A stretch of 64,000 bases of DNA from Malurus cyaneus samueli (Eukaryota; Chordata; Aves; Passeriformes; Maluridae), in assembly GCA_009741485.1 (NCBI GenBank), contig CM019236.1:39838213-39902212 (forward strand), in the 5' to 3' direction. The translations under genes and the position numbers were made by a program. Positions 1-10,170 of the stretch are shown one piece after another (position 1 is the stretch's first letter; each line of letters begins with the position of its first letter). A model generated the notes under the pieces. That model made no database searches and was not told the DNA's origin. It saw only the letters and a program-made list of their open reading frames with translations.

Positions 1-3000
1 CACCTCCAGCATATCTGTATTTTGACCCAGCTTTTTTAACCTTGACCTGACGCAAAATAAGTGACTGTCAAATTTTGTCTTTTTCATGTCTTATTAAAAA
101 AAATTCTGGCTGTTACGAGAGATGGGCTTTTCCTGTGTTCTTTTCATCTTTAGCTTTATGCGTCTGTGTGTCTTTGTTGGGACATTTTACCATTCTTAAT
201 GGCGTTAAGATATTTTTACATCATGTATGCGTTAGCACCTGGATGCTGCACACTAGGTTTGTTAGTCTCTATAATTAGTTTCCACGAGTCACTGTTGATG
301 TCACGTGAGAGGGAGCGTCTCAGCGCAGTTAATTTCTTGACAATGCCATACATGAGGCGTGTGAAGATTCCACTAGTGAGGTTGTATTTGATTATATACC
401 ACTCCGACCGCATCTTCATTTGTCCAGAGAGCTAAGCAGGAGTTTTCTGTTCTATTTTTGGGAATGTTGGGACAAAAATTGCAGTATGCACATAGATTGT
501 TCCAGGCACTCTTCCCTTCAATTTTTGTATTGCACAGCAGACAACCAGCCTAGAAGGTCTGGCTATCTTGAAAGGGTTATTGTCTTGATGCAGTGAGTGA
601 TATTTGGTGGATCCTAGGAGATTTTGGGGAAAAGATTCACTAGAAAAACCTGGATTGGTTACAGTTCGATTGCCCTAAAGGGATGGAACTCCTTAGCTGA
701 CATTCAGGATGACACAGCTCTAGGGAGCCTGCTAACTGTTAATCTACACGTTCTTTTTGCTGCCCTTTGATGTGAAACACAGATGCTGCAAAGTCTAGAC
801 CCCGTTTTTTCTGGATTTCAGGTTTCGATTGTGGCGTTTATAAAAAGAAAGAAAATAGATCTAAAATTTTCTATTCCTCTGAAGCGGAGTGAGAAACTGC
901 AACAATTCCTATCCATCCAATGAAGTGTTGTTTTTATGGTCTCTTCTTTCCTTTCTCATGACTTACCATTCCCACTGCCTTACTCCAGCTCAATGATATA
1001 TGAGGAAACTATCGGCAACGGAACTATACTGCTGTTTTGCAATCTTACATTCAAAGATCTCATCCAATTCATTACCTGTTTGACTGTCTCTTAGGAAGAT
1101 AAAAGCTTCCTACTCTGCCTTTTCTCAGGTCCTAGTACCTAATGTGGGAAATGGAGCACTCTTGGACTGGGTCCCTGTCACGTTTTTATGTTTCATTTGG
1201 CTCACCATTAAGATTTAAATTAAAATTATACTTTCATTTCTTGTACCTTCAATCTTTCCCCCTAGGCTTTAATTATTTCTACTACTTTTACAGGCTTTTG
1301 CCTTAGTTGACAAATTTTAGGACCAGTATTTCCATTTCCATTTGAGTTCTATGGTTTATACTGCTTTAACAAAACTATTCCCGTTAAAGTGATGTTGGAG
1401 AATTTTATTGTGTTTCTTAAAGAAGTTGGCAATCTGGCTTTCCCGGATTCTTCATTGTCTTTCTTGAAATGAAGAATTTCAGCTTGGTTCATTTGATGTT
1501 ACTCATTTGTCAGAATGCTGTATTCCTTTGTTATATTTTCTACTTCTATTTTTGATGTTACCAGAATGCTGCTTCAAAGCTCACCAGTTATTTTATCTGA
1601 ACTGAAACTTACTTGATCTTAATTATGAACATTTGTGAAGTACTCCAAAAACATTTTCGTCACATTTAGAAAGACTGATTTATAATGAGTTAATTATTAA
1701 TTTAAAGGCATTTGAGCCTTGGAAAGAGATTTCATATGGAAATTTTTTCCAATCAACCTTGCTTTCTCCTATTGCATGGAAATGCATGACAAATTCCATC
1801 TGGATGCCTTCTTTGGGAAAACACCCTGTGTTGAAACGTAACACGTAGGACATCTGAGGAAAGGTCACAGAAGTGTTGTTGATAAAATTTCAAGGTCAAA
1901 CAAGGAAAACAAATGCAGTTTAACCCGAACTTCCAGCATATGAAGTAGGAGTGATCTCGTACAAGTAGCTGCTACTAGTTTCCTTTGTGGCCTTTTCTTT
2001 TGTTGTCATGACTGCATTAGCTTTGCCACTTTATTGAGGTGTTGCTATTCAAAATATAAACACTGCCAGTTCTTCAATTAGCATTAGTTCCTTTATGTGA
2101 GTCCAGACCCAAGACTTTAGCATTCTAATAGAATCCTTCTGTAGTTCTGACCTCAGGATCCAATGTGCTTATTCTCCTCGATATCTCCTTCCTGATTTTT
2201 TACCTTTATGCGCACATGTTTCTTATGCTCTACAGAGTTTCTCGAAAGACATTCTTCCTTTGTGGGTTTAAAATTACTAAAGCGAATGACTTTGGGCTTG
2301 AGAATTAAATTATACCTTACTGCATCGGAACAAGAAACTCTGGATAGGGTAAAATGTTGCTGTGTGTGATGGATGGGTTTTTAATCTGGCTTCTCCTCTT
2401 CTATTTCTAGTGTGGCCTAATCCAGCAGGCTGCTCTCTTGAGCAAATGGCTTTATCACCAACCTTAAGCTATACTTCTCCTTGGCGACATTGAACTCTTT
2501 CCATGAATGTAAACTGAATAAAACGGGCAGCATTGCTCTTTTGGAGCCATGAGTTGTACACACTCACGAGATGAACTCAGCGCTTACCGCTCTTGGGAAA
2601 CATCAGAAGTACCATTACGAGTCTTGGTTACTTAACAGACTCGAAGTAATGAATAACTTTATACTCACTAGCTACCCTGACAACTAGTGGCATTTCTACG
2701 GGGTGGATCGCATTCCACATTTGTGGCATGGGCAGCATATGTTCTTCTGACATGGGGATGTTCGTGTTCGGTGTAATTTGTCAGAGTGCTCCTACACTCA
2801 ACTTCAGTTCTTTTTTGGTAGGGTAGGGGAAAGGAACCATCACACCCTTGAGCCCAGAGATGTTTGCACCGGGCTTTGTCTCAGAGAGAAGAACCCCTAT
2901 CAGCCAGCGCAAAAGTCAGTGTCGTGCAGTCTGTGACTGCGAGCGGTTCAACAAATTCCTGTTGTTCATATAGGTGTAGTTACCATTCTATTTGGTTAGC

Positions 3001-3282
3001 AATATGACCCAAATTCTCCGTGGTCTGACTCATTGCTGTTAGAGAAGCCACTCTGGACCTGCACCCAAGAGTCCCCATAGGTGCAGCTTTTGTATTTAAA
3101 GCATTTTTCTGAACATATCGGAAAAGCGTTTTCCAAGCCCAGTTTTCAAGACACCTTTATTATTTTCGTTTCCGAGCTCCAGGTAAAGACTGAAGTATCC
3201 CTCCTTCTTCAAGCAGAGCTGCATGCTCTGAGGTGTGAGAGTGGGAAGCCCTGGAGAAGCTTTGCAGCATATGTTGGTGTAG
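1..3282 (+). repeat. Copy 1 (partial) of the large duplicated unit
   Basis: This stretch matches 22818-26113, 33123 onward and 46028 onward, in the same orientation and order over its full length. The first recognisable shared words are the CACCTCCAGCAT start and the ATGACGCAAAATAAGTGACTG block. The last is the GCAGCAT(A)TG..GGTGTAG block at 3267-3282. Differences from copy 2 are mainly one-base insertions and deletions every ten to twenty bases, as in uncorrected long-read sequence. At 858 it carries G and at 2615 it carries T, as copy 2 does and copies 3 and 4 do not. No gene is recognised in it. The unit probably extends left of the window. After 3282 homology to the unit stops abruptly. 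Confidence 0.9.
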
Positions 3283-3309
3283 TGATGAAAAAAGTTCCTC
3301 TCTTTTTTT

Positions 3310-3678
3310 GATGAAGGGTCTAAAGCAAAAGTCCTGTGAAGAGCAGCTCAGGGAGTGGAGGTGTTCAGCCTGGAGAAAAGGAGGCTTAGGGGAACCTTAT
3401 TCTCTACAAATTCCTGATAGGAGGGTGCAGCCAGGTGCGGATCAGTCTTTTCTCCCAGGACTAAAGGAAATTGACTCAATTTCTGCAAAGGAAGGTTTAG
3501 ATGCGCTATTAAGACTTCATCTCCGGAAGACTGGTCAGGCAATAAAGTGCTTGGGGAAGTGTTATAAAGGTGTGGGTTTGTGGCACTTGGGAATTTGGTT
3601 TAGTGGCAACATGGACGTGCTACTTTAAAAGCTGGACTGATATTGAAAGTAAAGGTTCCATGATTCTATGACTCTGTG
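3310..3678 (+). mobile_element. CR1 LINE, 3' end fragment
   Basis: The sequence follows the well-known 3' end of avian CR1. It has the GTCCTGTGAAGAGCAGCTC block, then GTGTTCAGCCTGGAGAAAAG with GAGGCTTAGGGG, the TCTTTTCTCCCAGG block, the 'ggtttagatg' and 'ctggtcaggcaataaa' blocks, and 'gtggcacttggg..tttagtgg'. It finishes with an ATTCTATG octamer at 3663-3670 followed by a decayed second octamer. CR1 inserts without target-site duplication and is usually 5'-truncated, as here, with about 370 bp left. It is well diverged with many small indels, so it is an old, inactive copy. It starts only about 30 bp right of the end of copy 1. Confidence 0.9.
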
Positions 3679-5459
3679 GGATATCACACAGATTTTTAAG
3701 TCAACAGGAAAGGGAAAATTAGATGGTTTGAGTGTATGGACACTGTTTACTCAATTTCAGAAAAGATTTACTTTTAAGATTGCCAGTAAACCATTTCCCC
3801 TGGGTAGAATATCTTAATGATTCAGTGCTTACTGAGGATGACTAATCTTTTGAGGTAACAAATCTGTCCTGGTCTCAGAAAACAACTTTTATCCTAAATG
3901 AAGAATAGAAAATGTCAGTAAAGGTGCGTACAGAGTTTATTCTGGAATTATGCTGCCTTAAGTGATGTTCCCCACTGTGCCTTAACCCTTGCCTGTGCTG
4001 CATGTTGGTGTTCAGCTATTCAACCAATCTGTAGCTGAATTAAGGTGACTATTTCTGACTCTAGTACTCTAGTTCCCCACCTTTAGTTATCTCATCACTC
4101 CCTGCTTCCAGTGCTCAAATACTGGATGACTTAAAGTGAACATTAGGCTATCTGATCCAAACTTGAGGTCTTATTTCTGAAAACTAATAGTATTTCAATT
4201 CTGCAGTATTTAATTGGTGTTCAATAAGTGTTGTCACCAGGTGGTAAAAAAATTTGTCACAAAACATATAACAAAACATAACTTTTCCAGTGTGAAACTA
4301 TTTTCTGGAGAGTAAAACTCATTAAATCCCTGCAGAAGTTTGAGAGATAGCTGTCAGAAGCTGAATGATTTGTAAAAATTGCTGTCAAAGTTAAATTTCA
4401 ATCCTTGAGAAAAATTAGGAGATATTTTTGGTGTATATTCAAAATTGGATTAAAAGTTCTGATGTTTCCCATTGAATGGTTTTTAGAGCTAAGTGAGGAA
4501 GGATTGGAAATGTTTAAAACATCACAGGAATCAATCCCACACAGGAACCATGCTACTTGAGTATATTGACATGTAAACCTAATGAACTTCTCAGGCATTC
4601 TAAAATACATCAATTTCTAACTTCAGTTATTCAATCCATTAACTCTTTTTTTTTCTTTCAATATGAAAGAAATGAATTAATAACTGCATCCTTTGCAGTT
4701 GTAGTTCAGTTTGTTTCATCAGCTGGGAATTTGCAATCAATTAATATGAAATTGCTTGAGGTAAAAATATAGTTGCTATTACTGTCGATGAAAGTTTCTT
4801 ATAATTGCAAGTAAAAAAAGTGTGAGCAAGAAATAACTTGTGAAAATTATCTTTAATATTGCACCTTATTAAATAACAGGCAACCTGCTCTCTCTATGTT
4901 AGGGTAATTCCATACAATTAAGGCAAGCAGCAGAAGTATATACATAGTATCAAGCAAGAAATATTCCTCCTTCTCTTTATGATCCTTAAGGTCAAAAACT
5001 TCTTATTAATTCTGTTAGATCTGTTAGAGCTGTCCATTATCAGCAAATAAAATATCACTATAGGATGGTTAATATTAAAATCATTAAATAGACTAAAACA
5101 TACCTATGATCAATAATGACATTTTCACATTTTCACAACAAAATCTAACAAGTTATGCTATAATAAGTCATTCTGCTTGTTGAAGGACTTGGAGATAACA
5201 CTCTGAAGTTCCAAATGCATTGCTCATAAGCAGCGTATTTCTCAGTATTAGCCTGCATTTTGCACTGGCACTTGTCTGTTTGTCCTGGTTTCATCTAGGG
5301 TGGGGCTGAAATTCTTCTCTGCAACTGGGAATGATTAATAATCACACTTTGTTTTTCTGTCTTCAGAGGAGAAACCTGTGAGGAATATATCTTCCTATCT
5401 TTTCTTCCCTCTTTCTTTTACTTCCTTGCCTTTCAGATTGATTAGAGTTGGGAAATATA
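3679..5459. other. AT-rich non-coding stretch, nothing recognised
   Basis: I see no gene, RNA or clear transposon here except a weak LTR-start-like block at 5281-5329. Open frames are short and lack recognisable motifs. Base composition is AT-rich with A- and T-runs, typical of avian intergenic or intronic DNA. Confidence 0.6.
5281..5329 (+). mobile_element. Possible LTR-start-like fragment
   Basis: The block starts TGTCCTGGTTTCATCTAGGG and continues to a 'tcttctctgcaactggg' segment. It resembles the opening of a common avian endogenous retrovirus LTR, which begins TGTCCTGGTTTC. Similarity is visible over only about 50 bp and fades afterwards. It could be an old truncated LTR or a chance match. 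Confidence 0.3.
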
Positions 5460-5869
5460 AAAATTCTTAATATTCTTTGACTACCCCTGAAATTAACCTG
5501 GTCCTTCTGTTAAGAGACGGTGTGTTGTTGCCTATGGTTCAATTCTTATTTAAAGTCAGACAAATAATTAAGAATATCACCCAGAGATTTCTCCAAAATC
5601 TGGATAGTTCAGAGTGAGAGGGTGTGTGGGATTGTTTGAGCAGTAGCTGGTGCAGTTGACACCCCCAATACATTTGCACCTCTCCCTTGAACAAATAAAG
5701 TACCCACAAGCACAGGCGATAATTTAAATATCTTTTAAAACTGTGCTGCACCCCAGAGAGGACCCAAACCATTGCAAAGTGTTGTTTAGGGCCTGGCCAG
5801 GCCTTTTGAGCCGTGTTCAGCACTGCTGAGTGGCCTCAGGAGGTCTCTGAGTCTGACATGAGATGACAG

Positions 5870-5960
5870 CAGCTCCTGCAGCTGCCCCAGAGCGCGACAA
5901 ACACCGCGGCTGCTCCGGGGACGGGCACTGTCCCGAAACACCGAGACAGAACCCACGGTG
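5870..5960. other. Short CpG-rich patch inside the retroviral leader region
   Basis: Several CpG dinucleotides cluster here (AGCGCGAC, ACCGCGG, CTCCGGGGACGGG, CCCGAAACACCGAG) in an otherwise CpG-poor window. It lies in the presumed ERVL leader or gag-like segment, so it is most likely inherited from the element rather than a gene promoter. Confidence 0.45.
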
Positions 5961-6611
5961 CTGCTGGCAGGGCCCTGCAGGGAAACTGAGGAAAAGCACG
6001 TGAAAGTCACCAGGTGAAACAGCTTTAGCAAAAAAACAGTCAGGGAGAATGGGGAGAGCGGAGGGTGGAGGAGGAGAACTGTCACAAGGGTGACACGAGG
6101 AGGAGACAGAAGAGACAAACACAACTCAATCCTTATCTCTGAGTGAGCTGCAGGAGCCAAGAAAAGATTTCAGCCATAATCCATGTGAGCATTTCACTGC
6201 CTGGCTGCTCCAGTGCTGGGACAATGGAGAAACAAGGTGGAGTTAGAGGGTAAGGAAACCAGGCAGCTGGGATCACTTGCTAAGGAACCAGGCAGTGACA
6301 AAAAATAGGAAAAAGATGAATAGGTTTTAGTCATTTCAGGAGATGCCTGTGGGGCAGGATTGATATTCCAGGTTAAGTCAGACAAATGGGCTGCAATAAA
6401 GAAAGGTTATCAATACCTGAGGGAAATTAAAATATACAGAGAAATGAAATATTTTGACCCAGACAATTTGCAGCTCCCCACAGATCCAGATGACATCTTA
6501 TACCAATGACTTTTATGGAAGAAATTTATGCAGAGTGCACCAACAGCATGTGCTGACCCCTTGGCAACATTTCCTTGGAAAGGTGATGAGCCACCAACAG
6601 TGGGTGATGCA

Positions 6612-6770
6612 TCTGGCAACTCTGGGCACATGGAGACAGAATTCCTTCCTCCATTGTTAGAGCAGGGGAGAAACTGACAGAAAACTGACAGAAAACTGAC
6701 TCAGGAGTTTCAGCAGAGAGCATGTCCTACTGCCCACCTGCACCCGTATTCTAACAACTGACAGCAGGTG
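6612..6770 (+). repeat. Retroviral segment repeated at 9706-9860 (first copy)
   Basis: The block from TCTGGCAACTCTGGGCACAT to GACAGCAGGTG recurs right after the single N at 9705. The two copies differ by substitutions and by different numbers of a short ACTGACAG motif, so they have diverged more than the assembly copies elsewhere in the window. Two decayed pieces of the same family are likely. Confidence 0.75.
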
Positions 6771-6779
6771 TCCTTTTGC

Positions 6780-7413
6780 TCAACAGAGAAGATATAGTGT
6801 GACTGTATCACACTCATCCAAACCAATGTTTGGAGGCAAGAGCCTTGTGCTTACAATGATGGACGCAACCACAGAACAGCTGGAAACATCCTGTTCCCAC
6901 ATGAACACTCTCTTGGGCCTGGGAGAGCAATCCCAGTGACACAGTGCTCCAGACGGAATTGAGTCAGCCAATGGAACTCATTTCCGAAACAGCCTCACAG
7001 ACACTTGGGTCTAATGACATGAGGTTGAGTGGATATGTCACATTCTCTGTTGTGCACCAGCATCTAGAAAGATCAAATGATGTAACAGATTAAAAACTGC
7101 GCTGAGAGAAATGGCTGGTGGGACTTTCAAACATTGGGATACACATTTAGCAGATAACTTGGTTACCACTTGGTTGGCACACCAAGGTCTGCCAACAAGG
7201 GTGGCACTGGCTGATCAAAATTTTTACATGTTCTAGAAGGGGATAAAGTTCATATAGTGCACATTAAAAATATGCTGGAGAAAACAGTCTGCTTCAGCAA
7301 AAGGGATTGCTTCTGCTCAAGGACCCAGGTGCACTTGGTGGGTAATGCAGAATGATAGGGACGTTCACGGTGTGCCACAAGGGGATTTGATTTTGAGTGA
7401 AAGTAGGCAATGA
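6780..7413 (+). pseudogene. ERVL pol remnant: integrase catalytic core to C-terminus, broken
   Basis: One frame runs consistently from about 6862 to 7236 and reads as the integrase core of an ERVL-class element. The first catalytic aspartate is kept (codon 6862-6864, context M-D-A-T-T). At the second site the aspartate is replaced by alanine (codon 6967-6969, in A-N-G-T-H-F). At the third site the glutamate is replaced by lysine (7075-7077). In-frame stops lie at 7012-7014, 7015-7017, 7078-7080 and 7234-7236. Downstream, the C-terminal part is recognisable in pieces up to a TGA at 7411-7413 (…G-D-L-I-L…), with frame changes after about 7236. The gene therefore cannot make an active enzyme. 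No intact gag, protease, reverse transcriptase or envelope is visible nearby. Confidence 0.8.
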
Positions 7414-7469
7414 GTTAAATTGTATTATGTTAATATCTAATGCTGTGTATTATCATTTCTGTGTATCAT

Positions 7470-7489
7470 GTTGATACATGTGTATCAAC
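7470..7489. repeat. Perfect inverted repeat, 8-bp arms and 4-nt loop
   Basis: GTTGATAC and GTATCAAC flank the loop ATGT. It lies just after the integrase remnant, in the AT-rich 3' tail of the ERVL element. A hairpin is possible, but nothing ties it to a function. Confidence 0.5.
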
Positions 7490-7735
7490 TCATTGAACAC
7501 CCTAGGGCAAAAATCTTAACCAAAAGCATCCTGGAGATCTAAGCCTGACATCCTTCTGATTGTTGCACTTGTACGCATGAAGGATGAATTTTGATAAAAT
7601 TGAACAAGGGCAGCAATACTGAAATCAGAACAGATTCAAATATGCAGCATGAAACAATCTGGCAGCTGTGTGGTGTTTTATATCCAGCTGGGCTCAAAAC
7701 CATGACAGTAATAAATGCCAAAAATGCAATATATG

Positions 7736-9704
7736 AAAGAACAGGGTAAAAAGGATTGTATTATTATTTTTCCACAATCACAGCTATGCAATTAAAAAGC
7801 AGCAGCATTGAAGCTCTGCAGTTCAGGGAATAATATCTATAGCTTACATATAAGAAAGTTATTTCCTTTTCCTTTCACAGAAGAAACAAAAAGTCCTAGT
7901 GATTTCTCCACTTGCATCCATTTTTGCTTACTGCTGTTAGGGAAGAAAGGTAATTGACCATCATTAGAAATGCTTTGAGAAACTGAATACAATTGCAGTA
8001 CAATTGAGAAAAAAATCCTCATTCTGAAGTCAAGAAAAGTATTATTTTACCAATAGGAAGCATAATTCTCACAAACAAACTTGCTCATCAGCTGTACAAA
8101 ACCTGTGTCCAAACTCTTGTAAAACTGAATAAGGTGTGCATACAAATATGTACATGACACTAACATGTGATTGTTACTAATGCTTAAATATACTAGGTTT
8201 AGCAGAAGTAAAAGATTTTATTTCTTAATTTTAAAAACTCATCTATTGAACTGCCTCAAGAAGCAAAGGTAAAGTTTTCTTAACCAGAAAAGCTGCATAA
8301 GATTTTCAGCCCCTGCCAATGAGATGCTACATTGCATATTTAAAACATGTCTATCAACTAGTTCAGAATTTCACTTTTTGAAAGAGAAGATATCCAGCAA
8401 AAACATGAACAGCTAAATAAAAATAAATTATTTGAAGGTATCTTCTATATTTTTTTGAACAAAATAAATTTTAAACTGTCTTCCAATTTTTATTTTTTAA
8501 TAGCATATCACACTTCGTTCTGTTTATTACCATAAACTGTTTTTAACAAGACTTTTCTTAAGTAAAACTGTTGACTTTGTTTGGATGTCTTTGCAAGTTA
8601 CATAGCCAAGCACACATTTCTAGATGACCATATAAGCATTAATACAAAAGTTTTAAGAAGAGGACTAAGATGAGTGAGCATTTCCAAAAATTATGGGTGG
8701 CCCTGGGAACAAATGTTTGTTCTTGCAAGTGTTCACAGACTGAAAATGAACTGATAATATTAAATTGCTTATAATCCGCTGTCTTTTACCAATCATCACA
8801 ACTCCTGATTATATAAATGAATAACTTAGCATAAATATTGGCCTGTTACTGAGAAATGTCAGATAATTGTCAGTTAGTAAAATTGGAATCAAAGGGAACC
8901 AAACATGTCAGTAAAAATACCTTGATTTCTATTGAGTTTTGTTTCTGACTATCTGGTCTGTACAAATATAATATGTTTGTTAAATTTGTAGAATACTTGT
9001 TTGTTGCTTCTAGCTTCTAATGCATTAGAACCTAATTATGCTAATTTTCTCCTGATTCCATATCTACAGATATCATAAAAAGATATAATGTCAGATATGA
9101 CAGACTATGTAACATAAAGAGTCACAACTATGCATCTTCAGGTTGAAGTAAGCAATGTTTAGAAAGTGATGCTCTTATTAGAACATGCAATTTATGTTAA
9201 ATGGACATATATTTTTAACTTCATTAGTTGCAGTATTGAGTTTATCTTGCTCAGAGACATAAATACTGTGTACTATATGCATAACATGAATGAATCCTAT
9301 CATAAGGCAAAACTAGAAAAAATAGGAGTGGCTTCTTGAAAGCATCTTTCTCAGAGTACTTGAAAAGACAGGTCCCTAAAAGCATATCTAGATTTGTCCT
9401 TTTTTAATTATCAACCTAAGAATACCTGTAGTACATAATAATATTTCAGAGATGTAGAGTCATTGTAAATAGCAGAGCATTTAATACAGATTCTATAGAA
9501 CTGCTGTTGACTGAGTGAAAATAATTAATTAAATTTAGGCCAGATTTTCAAATACTTTATTTCTCAAATAAAAGTGCTATTTAATTCAGAATTCTTCATC
9601 CTGAATTCTAAAGCAACTAGTAATTTATCTTACTTAGTCATTCTGTGTTGATAGTTCGTTTGGATGAAGGTGCTAACATTGGAAATCATATCTCTACATA
9701 CATT
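7736..9704. other. AT-rich non-coding stretch, nothing recognised
   Basis: The sequence is very AT-rich with frequent ATAAA and TTTTA words and no long open frame. I see no transposon or RNA gene. It ends at the single undetermined base at 9705. Confidence 0.6.
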
Positions 9705-9705
9705 N
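9705..9705. other. Single undetermined base (N)
   Basis: An isolated N interrupts the sequence between ordinary AT-rich DNA and a second copy of the retroviral block at 6612-6770. A lone N directly at a repeat boundary suggests a join rather than a simple ambiguous call. Confidence 0.9.
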
Positions 9706-10110
9706 TCTGGCAACTCTGGGCACATGGAGACAGAATTCCTTCCTCCATTGTTAGAGCAGGGGAAAACTGACAGAAATCTGACAAACTGACAGACAAACTG
9801 ACTCGGGTTTCAGCTACTGCCCACCTTCACAGCCTGTATCTCAACAAATGACAGCAGGTGAATTTTGCTATTTTGCTATTGCCCCTAACCGTGGGGTACC
9901 CTCTGGCTTTTCCTGTGGGACCATGGAGAGGATATGAGGAACTGGGATGGACAATCTACCTTGAACTTAGATGCACAGATGTGGGAATGGCAGGGGAAAA
10001 CGGACACAAATGGGCTTTTATCCAGGAAAGTTGCCACTCTGGTCTCCAGGGGACAGTTTTCTGGGGAGAAGGGAAGATTTTGAGAATTAATAAAGATTAA
10101 GGCATATTGC
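9706..10110 (+). mobile_element. Second retroviral (ERVL-like) fragment
   Basis: The first 155 bases repeat 6612-6770. The rest (9861-10110) has an open frame of 80 codons starting at 9858, containing a W-R-G-Y-E-E-L-G-W segment that I associate with ERVL-like internal sequence. It is followed by an A-rich simple repeat. No LTR or complete domain is seen. Family assignment comes mainly from the shared block, and which gene it derives from is unclear. Confidence 0.5.
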
Positions 10111-10119
10111 CCTTGCAGA

Positions 10120-10170
10120 ACAAAAACCAAACAAAACCAAACAAAACCAACCAACCAAACAAACAAAACC
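10120..10170 (+). repeat. A-rich simple repeat, CAAAACCAA type
   Basis: Imperfect repeats of CAAAACCAA, then CCAACCAAA and CAAACAAAACC, run for about 50 bp immediately after the retroviral fragment. Confidence 0.8.

Larger units (their letters stand above)
5460..7735 (+). mobile_element. Degraded ERVL-type endogenous retrovirus
   Basis: The 3' half (6780-7413) is a clear integrase-region remnant read on the plus strand. Upstream, 5540-5790 resembles the 3' part of an LTR: a TCTCCCTTGAACAAATAAAG segment with AATAAA at 5694-5699, followed by the 'cagagaggacccaaaccattgca' region. From 5791 to 6440 a GC-richer, proline/alanine-type leader or gag-like stretch follows, broken by many stops. Between 7414 and 7735 lies the usual 3' tail after the integrase stop. 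Total length is about 2.3 kb against 6 kb or more for an intact provirus, so most of gag and pol is deleted. I could not identify a matching downstream LTR or target-site duplication. The ERVL assignment is from recognition of the integrase region; the LTR assignment is weaker. Confidence 0.65.

Noticed and set aside
5786..6160. Minus-strand 124-codon frame
   Set aside because: It lies antisense to the GC-richer retroviral leader region. Leucine, serine and proline richness reflects composition.
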